Part shown: piece after piece, positions 36,257-44,843 of the stretch
Numbering within the stretch: position 1 is the stretch's first letter
Layout of the letters: each line of letters starts with the position of its first letter
Source: Arthrobacter globiformis
GTDB lineage: Bacteria; Actinomycetota; Actinomycetes; Actinomycetales; Micrococcaceae
Reading direction: 5' to 3'
DNA length: 64,000 bases
Assembly: GCF_030818015.1 (NCBI RefSeq)
Contig: NZ_JAUSZX010000001.1
Coordinates: forward strand, 186,001-250,000
The notes under the pieces: model-generated
The model's database searches: none
Told to the model about the DNA's origin: nothing
What the model saw: the letters and a program-made list of their open reading frames with translations, nothing else
Made by a program: the position numbers and the translations under genes

Positions 36257-36497
36257 AGTGCGTGGCAGTGCCAGTCGGGCTTCGGCATGCCTACGGGCGA
36301 GTAGCCATACTCGCGAAAACGTTCCACAACAGTGCTCGGGGCATCCTCGTCATCGATCCGCTCCTCAAACTCAGTCCTGGCCCCGCCAAGTCGGGGCAAG
36401 CGTACGTGCAGGCCTTCATTCACATTCCACGGGGCTCCAATCTGCAGGCTGCCACCTGCCACATTCACCGAACGGGCACCTCACCGAGGACGGAGAC

Positions 36498-36526
36498 CAA
36501 TGCATGCAGCGAAGCTGCATGCATTG
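36498..36526. repeat. perfect 13-bp hairpin
   Basis: CAATGCATGCAGC (36498-36510) and its exact complement (36514-36526) around GAA. Compact, with an AT-containing stem, and 68 bp before a parS site. It could extrude as a cruciform or be a protein site. Confidence 0.8.
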
Positions 36527-36593
36527 CAGCGGCCAGCTACTTCGAAGAACTGCCCGTAGCGCGGAGAACCACAGGGCTAGGCTCGTACTCAAC

Positions 36594-36607
36594 GTTTCAC
36601 GTGAAAC
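36594..36607. promoter_or_regulatory. parS site 4
   Basis: Exact 14-mer; shares a 20-base string with site 1 (GTTTCACGTGAAACTAGCGG), hinting that the segment was duplicated. Confidence 0.9.
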
Positions 36608-36778
36608 TAGCGGAAGAAATGGGCGCACCGCAACAAGACGATCCGCACGCCAAGCACCACCATGGCTCGGAGCCCTCGCTTTCACGGTCATGCTCGTCCC
36701 GGCACTGAGCGTTTACCTGGCTGGTCCGAAAAACGCAGGCGAAGACGTCACGGATGGGGAAGGACCACGAAGTGCTGA

Positions 36779-36795
36779 GTACGGCTTCGCCGTAC
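36779..36795. repeat. short perfect hairpin
   Basis: GTACGGC (36779-36785) and GCCGTAC (36789-36795) with a TTC loop; role unknown. Confidence 0.6.
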
Positions 36796-37853
36796 GGTCA
36801 CAAGCACTCTTGACCGGCGAACGGTGCATAGCGCTGCACGGCCCCCAACTCGCGACCGCTTCGAGTCGACCGCTGTGCCCGTCCACTCAAGAGGTCCTAT
36901 ACCGCGTCCTGCCAGGCCCGCTCGGGCCTCCACGTCATCACACGTCAAACCTGCTCACGTCTTCATAGTCACCGGCCCCGACGGCTGTTGAAGGACGACC
37001 GATACCGACAGAGCCGTCGGTGACCCCGCACGGTGGCATCCGAAGCAACCAGCTCATCCGGCGATGGTCCGTACTCAGCCTCGAAGGCGAAATGAGAAGG
37101 GCCGGCATCTCTCAACGTCCGGCAGGTGGACGCGACGCCGCATGCATCCGAAGGGTGGCAAACCTGGGCGACTCCAGTCTGAGGCCACAGCATCCTCACC
37201 CCGGCACAGGGCAGCAGAAACAATCGCTGGACCACGGCACCAACGTCGCGGTTGGTGACCGACACTAATGTACAGGCACCGACTCCAGCATGGAAGCGGA
37301 CGATGGTCGCCCCAGGGCCTGCATCGTGGTTAGGGGCTTTCACCCCCGGCCTCCAGGAAACGACCAAGCTCCGGGCCGTGGGCCCTGAGCACGTGGAACC
37401 GAGGGGCTTCGGCTACCGCCCGTATGTAAGGGCACTACTCCATGGTGCGCTCTCCACGCCGGCCCGCTGGCCCGATCGCCGAATTCCATACCCTGCCCCG
37501 GAGGCCAACGCGCCAGTTGGAGCCCCTACGGCAAAGTTCATGCAACCGTGCACTGGAATACCAGCGGCCTATCGAGCTTTGATCAGATCAAGGGCGCGCC
37601 ACGACCTGCTTGCGGGAGAGGTGGTTCAGCGTGCGCCGCACGCACTGTCCACCCGGCGTCGGGGCTAGATGGTGAATCCGGAGTCGTGCCTTCTCGGGCG
37701 ACCAGGCACCATGAGGGATGGCTCGGGATCGGACATCTCCGTTGTGGCTTCTCCCAAAACCGGTCCGAGGGCCCCTGCGGAACCCACGGAATGGCAGACC
37801 TGAAGCGAATCAAGGGGCCTTCATGTGCCGATGTATTGAGACTCACAATGACA

Positions 37854-37898
37854 TTATTCACAGACTTATCCACAACGGAATCCACAGCCTTATCCACA
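37854..37898 (+). promoter_or_regulatory. array A of four DnaA-box-like units at exact 12-bp spacing
   Basis: Units start at 37854, 37866, 37878 and 37890: TTATTCACA, TTATCCACA (exact), GAATCCACA and TTATCCACA (exact). A reverse-oriented box, TGTGGATTA, follows at 37915-37923. All four direct units face the same way, about one helical turn plus 1.5 bp apart. Confidence 0.75.
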
Positions 37899-38135
37899 GC
37901 CCGCTGCGCTGTGCTGTGGATTACGAGGGGGCGTCTATGAGGAAATTCACAGCGTGACTTGTCCCGGGCGCGCGCTCCGCGGAGTTGCGCCGTACGATTC
38001 CATATGGTCGTCCGGACGACGATCCACTGAAACTGTGCGTCAGGAAAGGGGATAGGAAACCTATTGGGCTCGTTGAATGACTGCAAGAGCCGCCCTAAGT
38101 GCTGGAGCGCACCGGCGCGCTGGTACTGATGCGCC

Positions 38136-38149
38136 GTTTCACGTGAAAC
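38136..38149. promoter_or_regulatory. parS site 5
   Basis: Exact 14-mer lying between the two DnaA-box arrays (38-bp-scale neighbours at 37.9 and 38.24 kb). Confidence 0.9.
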
Positions 38150-38234
38150 ATCCGCAGCAGGAACCTACGAGAGCGGGCATCACCCACGCCCGACCGGACC
38201 CACTGACCTGGTCAACTCGGCCGCGGACTGCGTC

Positions 38235-38291
38235 ATATCCCCAGCTTTACCCACAGGGTTATCCACAGCCTTATCCACCGGCTTATCACCA
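38235..38291 (+). promoter_or_regulatory. array B of five DnaA-box-like units at exact 12-bp spacing
   Basis: Units start at 38235, 38247, 38259, 38271 and 38283: ATATCCCCA, TTACCCACA, TTATCCACA (exact), TTATCCACC and TTATCACCA, so one perfect box with weaker copies on both sides. Same orientation and period as array A. A further reverse-oriented box-like TGTGGATTC lies at 38323-38331. Confidence 0.7.
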
Positions 38292-38757
38292 GTGGAGAGA
38301 GCCGGGAAAGCCGGTGGGAACCTGTGGATTCCCCGGCACTCGGACGGCTCTCGCCAATGTCATGCGCTCGAGTCAGGCAGCTTGAACGGTGGACCAGCTA
38401 CCTTGCTGTCGGCACCCCTTGGTGCTATAACAGTGACTCTGGGGCCGCCGACCGAGAACCAGTGCAGCCCTCGGGTCGGGTAAAGGCAAATCCAATACGA
38501 CGGAGCCCGCCACGCGGCTCTGGCAATTGGGCGCCCCCACTGGACTTCTGTAGGGGTAGGGACGAACGCCCGGCAGGCTGGTGAGGACATTCAGTCCGCG
38601 GATTCGATGCAGGCCGAATGCGATCCCACAACCGGACCACTATCGCAGCCAGGCATAACCCGGAGATTTCGGCGTTGCTCTGATGCTGCCTGACGGCGGA
38701 CGCATACGGGGGATTCGGTCGAATTGGAAACGGCCCCGCACGCCAATGCGCCGCGCT

Positions 38758-38807
38758 AATGAGTTGCCGAGCGTCAATGAGTTGCCGAGCGTCAATGAGT
38801 TGCCGAG
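38758..38807. repeat. 2.8 copies of an 18-bp tandem repeat
   Basis: AATGAGTTGCCGAGCGTC occurs at 38758, 38776 and (14 bases of it) 38794. Copies are identical, so the duplication is recent. It sits 87 bp before a parS site. Confidence 0.9.
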
Positions 38808-38893
38808 ACGGAGCGGCCCCACAGTCGACTTCTGGGAGGCGCTAGGTTCTCCGCCTGGACAGCTAGTCGAAGCGCGTTGCCAGTGATAGGGAC

Positions 38894-38907
38894 GTTTCAC
38901 GTGAAAC
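38894..38907. promoter_or_regulatory. parS site 6
   Basis: Exact 14-mer, shares the 18-base context GACGTTTCACGTGAAACG with the site at 39796. Confidence 0.9.
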
Positions 38908-39042
38908 GCTGGGTGGCCGAACTACGAGAGAGGAGCGGCTGGACTCTCAGAACAGGCGCGCTTCCTGGCGCAGGCAGCGGTCAGCGGATTGCGACGGAAG
39001 TCGGCCTGGCGCTAGATATCTTCCAAGTGGTTAGACGCTGCC

Positions 39043-39370
39043 TTGCAGGCTTTGCGCGATGATCGCGTACACGGTGGGCAGACGAAAGAAGATCTGAGGA
39101 GCACCCGCTGGTCTTGGAGGGAGCCATCTACGACACGATTTGTCACTGTCGTGCAGGCTTCGTGCGGTGATCGCATACACGGGGGAGACGGACAAAAACA
39201 GAACGCTACGAGCACCGGTGGAGCTTGGCACCGGCCATATTCGAAACGACATATCCTTACGCTGCCGCCCCCTCACGACGATCCCGTACACGGGGCAGGC
39301 GAACAATGGCAGAACCCAGAGGAGCATCCGCGGAACCTGCCTGTTGCGCCACTGTTCATCGAAACCTCTG
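39043..39370. repeat. decayed tandem repeat of about 108-111 bp, three units
   Basis: The core GATCGCGTACACGG recurs in diverged form at 39061, 39169 and 39280 (spacings 108 and 111 bp), each followed about 35-40 bp later by GAGCA. Both spacings are multiples of three, and one plus-strand frame keeps a repeated RVHGG/RIHGG/PVHGA motif through all units. Confidence 0.65.
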
Positions 39371-39732
39371 AGGTATCGGATCGAGCCCGGATCCGTGTCG
39401 GGATCCTGCTCACAAGGGCTCCGTCCGACCCCCGGTTGGTTGCCACCCCCGACACCCCTGACAATCGAGCGCTCGGCCTCCGTGCCCTTTTGCCAGCCCG
39501 GCCTGCAGCTCTTCGCATGGGGCCTTAGGAGGACCACAGAAGCATCCTAAGAGCCTCCGATGGACGTCAGTACCCTGCGCCACTGCATGCGCGCTTTGGC
39601 TTAGCGTCATCGCGTCCGATACTCGGCAAATTCAATGCCGGCATGAGGCACTGAAAATGCTGGCCGCCTGCACGGAGGAATTCACATTCGTGGCACGGTC
39701 AATGGCGTTGCTTAGGGGTCTGCCGTTCGCTT

Positions 39733-39746
39733 GTTTCACGTGAAAC
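39733..39746. promoter_or_regulatory. parS site 7
   Basis: Exact 14-mer; only 63 bp (start to start) from site 8, the closest pair in the cluster. Confidence 0.9.
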
Positions 39747-39795
39747 GGGGCGCCTGAAGGACTCTCAACTGAAAGGTGCAACGCGCGACGCTGAC

Positions 39796-39809
39796 GTTTC
39801 ACGTGAAAC
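39796..39809. promoter_or_regulatory. parS site 8
   Basis: Exact 14-mer; pairs with site 7. Confidence 0.9.
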
Positions 39810-40263
39810 GGGTGCCCGGGGCGTGATGCCCCTACGCTCGTCACGGCACCGCACAACCAGGGCAAGAGCTACTCCGCAGGTACAAACGAGGTAACCCGAG
39901 TCGCTAGACCCAGAACCAAGAAACAGTCAGCTGCACAGCCTGCAGCCGCCGCAACCGTGGGTTGCACACTGGGGACATGGGGCGTTCCCAAACAATGTGG
40001 GAGGCGTGCCTGACGAGCAGAGTTGTGGCAGCCTCGGCCACAAGTGGGCGATAAGTTCACGGCCAAACGTGAGTGGGAAGCAGGGACACAGCCAGTGTAG
40101 GTAACTCTATCGCCGCGGTGTAGAACACCCAGCTAACAAGAGCGCATCCGCGCCTTGGCGCGCTGGCCACGGTAACACCGGAGAAACAGCCGCGGCAATA
40201 GCGTCACGATTTCCCAGAATCAGGTCCGGCGTTTAGCCGGATAGGGCGATAAGTCCGGGCGGA

Positions 40264-40277
40264 GTTTCACGTGAAAC
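40264..40277. promoter_or_regulatory. parS site 9
   Basis: Exact 14-mer; the last one before parB, 0.75 kb from the parB terminator. Confidence 0.9.
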
Positions 40278-41026
40278 AGGACCAGGCACTGGAAGGCAAC
40301 ATCACACTGAAACCGACGGCCATGCACCGCATCGCACTGCACCGAAACCGTCACTTTGCACGTCAGGACCATAAGGCACGCATGCTTGCGTCCGCGAGTT
40401 TCCCACACGCCAGAACTCGAAGCCAAACCGGCCGCCGGATGAAAAGCAAAGCCTTCTGCCATCCAGCTTTACGCGGTGTGCACGGATGCGAGCGGCTGCC
40501 GGTCAACGGTGGCGCGCCCGCGCCTCCGCCTCCGGATGATAGTGGCAGCCCAGGACGGCGCCAGCGGCCCCTCTAAGGGGGCTTTGAGCGCGCCAGCGCC
40601 GAATAGGCCGGGCTGGCGTCCAGTCTTCACGCGCGCAAAGCGCATAAGACGTGCTAGAGCCCACATTAGCGGCGACTCACGGACTTGCTACAACGGCAAT
40701 TAGTAGGAGCCATAGCGGCCGAGACAAATGGAGCCGCCACGAAACTCCCGGAATAGGCGGGCACGACACATACAGCGAGTTCTAGCTGACCGCATTCGCG
40801 TTCAAGCACCGAAACTTTTCGTTGCGGCACTCCTGCAGACAGCACATGTTCTGCGCGCAACCAGGAACGCCTTTCAAAGAGGCCCCTTGAGCCCCACCGT
40901 TGGTCCATAGGCCGGCGCCGCCAACAGCCCATCAGAAGTCAACTCACCAGGGCCGACCACCCTGAGCAGCAGTCCAGTAGCCCCTAGCCGGCGTGCAATC
41001 CAGCCAGGATCCGCACACAGGAATAG

Positions 41027-41054
41027 AAAAGGGCCCGTTCATCTGAACGGACCC
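41027..41054 (-). terminator. terminator of the parB-containing operon
   Basis: On the minus strand, GGGTCCGTT and AACGGGCCC (one G-T pair) pair around a six-base loop, followed by TTTTCTATTC. It closes the right edge of the gene-free region, 19 bp after the parB stop. Confidence 0.85.
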
Positions 41055-41072
41055 CAATCTTCAACTAATACC

Positions 41073-42404
41073 TTAGTTGTCGGCCCCCGGTGCGAGGACG
41101 TCCATGATGCGGTTGAGGTCTTCAACACTCGCGAACTCAATGCTCACGCGGCCCTTGCGCGCTCCGAGCGAGATCTTCACGTTGGTGTCGAGCCTGTCCG
41201 AGAGCGAGGAGGCCAGGTAATCCAGACGTTCGTGTCGTGCACCCGGGCGGGGGATGTTGTTCTTGGCCGGTGTCGCGGGTTCACGGTGCAGTGTGACGGC
41301 TTCCTCTGTGGCACGGACCGACATGCCTTCAGCCACAATCTTCTGGGCAAGGCGTTCCATGGCCGCTGCATCAGGAAGCGAGAGGAGAGCCCGGGCGTGC
41401 CCGGCCGAGAGCACATTGGCTGCTACACGACGTTGGACCAGCGGGGGGAGCTTCAACAGCCGTAGAGTGTTGGATACCTGGGGGCGTGAACGTCCGATGC
41501 GGTCAGCCAACTGCTCGTGCGTTGTGCCAAAGTCCTCCAGCAGCTGCTGGTACGCGGCTGCCTCTTCGAGCGGATTCAGCTGGCTGCGGTGCAGGTTCTC
41601 CAGAAGCGCGTCACGAAGCAGGTCATCATCCGTCGTGTCACGGACAATCGCCGGGATCGTGGAGAGTCCGGCGGCCTGAACTGCCCGCCACCGACGCTCA
41701 CCCATTACCAGCTCGTACGGTTCTCCACCCTTTTCGGTTGAAGTACGCACCACGATTGGCTGGAGGACGCCTATTTCTCGAACAGAGTGAACAAGCTCCG
41801 CCATGTCGTCCTCATCGAAGACGGTACGCGGTTGTTTGCGGTTGGGATGGATGTCAGTAACCGGGATTTCGGCAAAACGGACGCCAGGCACCTCGACGAG
41901 TTCGACGTCGTTATCCAGGACAGCAGCGACGCCTGCTTTTTGCGCGCCGGCGACAGCCGGGGCCGAATCTCCATCGTTCCGAGGCTCAGCCACTGCGGAT
42001 GTGTCTTGGCGAATGGCCTCGGACTTCTCAGCATCCTCGGCGGACTTGGCCGCACCAGCATTCCTGCCGGCATCCGCGCCGGCACCCGAAGCGACACCCC
42101 GAGGATCGGCAGTCCTGGCCGTGGACTTGGCAGGAGAGGGCTTCGCCGCATCCGAGTCGCCCGCTTCGGCCGAGTCCGGAGCTTCAGCCGCAGCCTTCAG
42201 GCCGGACCGGCGCGCCGGCGCTTCGTCGAGGACTGACTCGTCCGAATCTACGGCAGGGACGGGTTCAGCCGCCTTGCGCGCCTCCGGGAAGAAGAGATCC
42301 ACAGGGCGCGACGGAGCTGCTCCGTTACCCGAAGCGCCTGCGGAAGCGGAACTTGGAATGAGTGCGCCAAGACCGCGACCGAGCCCGCGTCGCTTATCGC
42401 TCAT
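41073..42404 (-). CDS. parB: chromosome partitioning protein ParB
   Basis: 443 aa, longer than the usual 280-330 because residues about 20-165 form an Ala/Ser/Asp-rich disordered insertion before the conserved part. The CTP-binding domain has [22 protein letters not shown] (GERRxRA) and [23 protein letters not shown]. The helix-turn-helix that reads parS is near 300-345 ([44 protein letters not shown]), and a C-terminal dimer domain ends the chain. It should load at the ten parS sites in this window, slide along DNA, and recruit SMC. Last gene of its operon. Confidence 0.97.
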   Translation of the reverse strand: MSDKRRGLGRGLGALIPSSASAGASGNGAAPSRPVDLFFPEARKAAEPVPAVDSDESVLDEAPARRSGLKAAAEAPDSAEAGDSDAAKPSPAKSTARTADPRGVASGAGADAGRNAGAAKSAEDAEKSEAIRQDTSAVAEPRNDGDSAPAVAGAQKAGVAAVLDNDVELVEVPGVRFAEIPVTDIHPNRKQPRTVFDEDDMAELVHSVREIGVLQPIVVRTSTEKGGEPYELVMGERRWRAVQAAGLSTIPAIVRDTTDDDLLRDALLENLHRSQLNPLEEAAAYQQLLEDFGTTHEQLADRIGRSRPQVSNTLRLLKLPPLVQRRVAANVLSAGHARALLSLPDAAAMERLAQKIVAEGMSVRATEEAVTLHREPATPAKNNIPRPGARHERLDYLASSLSDRLDTNVKISLGARKGRVSIEFASVEDLNRIMDVLAPGADN

Positions 42405-42471
42405 GGATGATTCCCTCCATCGGAAGAGCCCGGCTATGCCGGGCTCCGGCTGTTGCTGTGTTTGGAAAATT

Positions 42472-43524
42472 CTAACGCTCAGCGATTTCCGCTGCGGCTT
42501 CCAGGTAGGACAACGCGCCGCTGGAGGATGGATCGTAGGTCATGACAGTCTGCTGGTAGCTCGGCGCCTCGGAGATCCGCACGGAGCGCGGGACCACAGC
42601 GCCCAGCACCTGGTCCGGGAAGTGCTGCCGGACTTCAGCGGCGACCTGCGCGGCCAGGTTCGTCCGGCCGTCGTACATGGTCAGCAGAATGGTGGAGACT
42701 TCCAGATCAGCATTCAAATGCTTCTGGATCATCTCGATGTTTTTCAGCAGCTGGCTCAGGCCCTCGAGTGCGTAATACTCGCACTGGATGGGGATGAGTA
42801 CCTCTCCGGCCGCGCAGAAGGCATTGACCGTCAGCAGTCCCAGGCTGGGCGGGCAGTCAATGAAGATGTAGTCCAGCCGCTGCTCGCCCTTCTTCTGCCG
42901 GGCTTTGGCATAGACGTCAATGGCACGGCGGAGGCGCTGCTCCCGTGCGACCAGCGAGACCAGCTCGATCTCAGCGCCGGCCAGGTGAATGGTGGCAGGA
43001 GCGCAAATGAGGTTGCTGATGTCGGGGCAGGGAGCAACGACGTCTTCCAACGGCAAGTCGTTGATCAGCACATCGTAGATGCTGTCGACGTCTGCATGGT
43101 GCTCAATGCCCAGAGCTGTGGACGCGTTGCCCTGCGGGTCGATGTCGATGACCAGGACGTTCAGGCCGGCCGCTGCCAGCGCCGCAGCGATGTTGACAGT
43201 GGTTGTGGTTTTACCCACCCCGCCCTTTTGGTTTGAAACGGTGAAGATTCGCGTCTTCTCCGGTTTCGGCAGATTGCGGCCGAGGAGCCGCTCACGCCGC
43301 CTGTTCTCGTGCGCGAGTTCCCGTGCGATGGGGCTCGAGTCATCCAGGGTGTCCAAGACGTTGCCGCGGGCGGCAGTTTCACGTGAAACCTTAGCGGCAC
43401 CCGTGCCTGCAACCGGATTGAACTGATTTGCCGTTGTAGCGACCGGTGATACGCCAAAGGCACGCGCCGACCCCAGGGACACAAACGGGGGGATCCGCTG
43501 CGTGGAGGTTTCGCTACTGGTCAC
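42472..43524 (-). CDS. parA: chromosome partitioning ATPase ParA (Soj)
   Basis: 350 aa. Deviant Walker A motif [22 protein letters not shown] (about residues 97-118), Walker A' [11 protein letters not shown], Walker [14 protein letters not shown]. The first 90 residues are a variable basic tail, which contains a parS site in its coding sequence (reading V-S-R-E-T). It forms a gradient on the nucleoid that moves ParB-parS complexes. GTG start at 43524. The stop lies 67 bp before the parB start, and the genes are probably one operon. Confidence 0.97.
   Translation of the reverse strand: MTSSETSTQRIPPFVSLGSARAFGVSPVATTANQFNPVAGTGAAKVSRETAARGNVLDTLDDSSPIARELAHENRRRERLLGRNLPKPEKTRIFTVSNQKGGVGKTTTTVNIAAALAAAGLNVLVIDIDPQGNASTALGIEHHADVDSIYDVLINDLPLEDVVAPCPDISNLICAPATIHLAGAEIELVSLVAREQRLRRAIDVYAKARQKKGEQRLDYIFIDCPPSLGLLTVNAFCAAGEVLIPIQCEYYALEGLSQLLKNIEMIQKHLNADLEVSTILLTMYDGRTNLAAQVAAEVRQHFPDQVLGAVVPRSVRISEAPSYQQTVMTYDPSSSGALSYLEAAAEIAER
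43376..43389. promoter_or_regulatory. parS site 10, inside parA
   Basis: Exact GTTTCACGTGAAAC within the parA coding sequence, 3.1 kb from the nearest other site. ParB bound here would sit on its own operon and could repress it. Confidence 0.9.
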
Positions 43525-43609
43525 TGGGACACACTCACTCTCGTTCGGCTTTCACTGCCGTTCTCTAGCCTAACCGCTACACCCAAAGGACCCGCGGCAC
43601 CTTGCGGGG

Positions 43610-44260
43610 CTAGGCGCTCTTTTGGGTCTTCTTAACTACGATCCGAACTACCGTGGTGGGCTCCTCGAGCAGGTCCTGGCCTACGGTGACCACCGAGGTC
43701 TCCACGCCGCCAAGCTTGCGAATGGCGTTGGCTGCCTTCTCGATCTCCTCGGCGGCACTGCGGCCCTTGATAGCCACGACTTCACCCTCACCGCCAAGCA
43801 GCGGAATGGTAAGGCCTGCAAGGTTGCTCAAGGCGGACACTGCCCGGGCGGTCACGACGTCGGCCGTCACCATCCCAACGGCAAGTTCAGCACGCGTGCG
43901 CATGACCGTGACATTACTCAAACCCAGATCGTCAACCACTTCCTGCAGCCAGATCACCCGGCGTTCCAGCGGTTCGATGAGGGTCAGTTCGAGGTCAGGA
44001 CGGGCGATGGCCAGGCAGAGTCCCGGCAGGCCGGCGCCGCTTCCGACGTCGGCCACGTGGCTGCCCTGGGGAATTACACTTTCGATCACCGCACAGTTCA
44101 GGACATGGCGTCCCCAAAGCCTGGGGATTTCCCGCGGACCGATGAGTCCGCGCTCGGTCCCGGACGTCGCCAGGTGTTCGACATACCGTTCAGCCAGGCC
44201 CAGGCGGTCGCCGAAGATCTTCTCCGCCGCCTGCCGCTCGGCAGCCGTCATTTCAACCAT
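43610..44260 (-). CDS. rsmG: 16S rRNA (guanine-527-N7)-methyltransferase
   Basis: 216 aa. SAM-binding loop VADVGSGAGLPGLCLAIARPDLELTLIEPLERRVIWLQEV, then NVTVMRTRAE and DVVTARAVSALSNL, all characteristic of RsmG/GidB. It methylates G527 in the 530 loop of 16S rRNA; loss is linked with low-level streptomycin resistance in other bacteria. The ATG at 44260 (MVEMTAAERQA) begins 20 bp after the jag stop; the longer frame from 44359 would overlap jag by 80 bp. Confidence 0.96.
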   Translation of the reverse strand: MVEMTAAERQAAEKIFGDRLGLAERYVEHLATSGTERGLIGPREIPRLWGRHVLNCAVIESVIPQGSHVADVGSGAGLPGLCLAIARPDLELTLIEPLERRVIWLQEVVDDLGLSNVTVMRTRAELAVGMVTADVVTARAVSALSNLAGLTIPLLGGEGEVVAIKGRSAAEEIEKAANAIRKLGGVETSVVTVGQDLLEEPTTVVRIVVKKTQKSA

Positions 44261-44279
44261 CAGTAAGTCAGCCAACGGC

Positions 44280-44843
44280 TCAGTCGGCGGAAACGACGAT
44301 GTGCCGGCCTGCACCCTCGCCCTCGGACTCGCTGACGAAGCCCAGGTCGGCAACGGCATCGTGGACGATCTTCCGCTCGTAGGCGCTCATGGGCTCCAGC
44401 GCGACGGCCTCGCCGGTTTCCTTGACCGTAGCGACGGCGTCCTCAGCGATCTTCTGCAGGTGGCCCGCGCGTTCCTTGCGGTAGCCGTTGATGTCGAGCA
44501 CCAGGCGTGAACGGTTTTCCGTCGCGGAAAGAACGGAAAGCCGGGTCAGTTCCTGAAGGGCTTCGAGCACCTCACCGTCGCGTCCCACGAGGCTCTCCAG
44601 CCCGGCGGACTCTTCCTCGGTCACGATCGAGATGTAGGTGCGTCCGTTCCGGACCTCAATGTCAATGTCGCCGTCGATGTCGGCAATGTCGAGCAGTTCC
44701 TCAAGGTAGTCGGCGGCTACGTCGCCCTCTTCTTCCAGGCGGCTTGCCGACGTGCCTTTGGCCGCGTTCACGGTACCGGCAGTGGAGTCCTGGTCTTCGC
44801 TGGCCTCAGCGGAAAGTGCGTGTTCAGAGCTCTCAACAGACAT
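44280..44843 (-). CDS. khpB: KH/R3H-domain RNA-binding protein KhpB (Jag)
   Basis: 187 aa. The N-terminal 50 residues are acidic. A KH-like domain follows (YISIVTEEESAGLESLVGRDGEVLEALQELTRL), and the C-terminal R3H domain has YRKERA and LEPMSAYERKIVHDAVADLGFVS. KhpB binds RNA with KhpA and affects cell-wall synthesis. Its start overlaps the yidC stop by one base, a typical translational coupling in this locus. Confidence 0.94.
   Translation of the reverse strand: MSVESSEHALSAEASEDQDSTAGTVNAAKGTSASRLEEEGDVAADYLEELLDIADIDGDIDIEVRNGRTYISIVTEEESAGLESLVGRDGEVLEALQELTRLSVLSATENRSRLVLDINGYRKERAGHLQKIAEDAVATVKETGEAVALEPMSAYERKIVHDAVADLGFVSESEGEGAGRHIVVSAD

Larger units (their letters stand above)
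34373..41026. other. gene-free origin-proximal region rich in parS sites
   Basis: About 6.65 kb between the trxA terminator and the parB terminator. Every ORF in it looks accidental: third codon positions are not GC-biased (17 of the first 40 codons of the longest, at 36144, end in G or C), no known motif appears, and the stretch is AT-richer than the flanks (31-35 of 60 bases G+C in three lines counted). It holds nine exact ParB sites, two 12-bp-phased DnaA-box arrays, perfect hairpins at 35479 and 36498, and tandem repeats at 38758 and 39043. Both neighbours converge on it, so little transcription should enter. I read it as a centromere-like segregation locus. Confidence 0.75.

Noticed and set aside
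36144..36968. Long plus-strand ORF of 274 codons in the gene-free region
   Set aside because: Third positions are not GC-biased (17 of the first 40), no family or ribosome site is apparent, and it spans two parS sites and a hairpin. The same holds for the other ORFs between 34.4 and 41.0 kb.
37718..37957. ORF with four-residue repeats (I-H-x-x)
   Set aside because: The repeat is the translation of 12-bp DnaA boxes. A similar Y-P-Q-x ORF at 38077-38385 is explained by array B.
37854..38291. A second complete oriC
   Set aside because: No strong AT-rich unwinding tract is next to the arrays, and the canonical origin sits between dnaA and dnaN. A role in DnaA binding is still likely.
34373..41026. 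Prophage, transposon or genomic-island explanation of the gene-free region
   Set aside because: No transposase, integrase, tRNA target or terminal inverted repeats are seen, and flanking genes are intact housekeeping genes.
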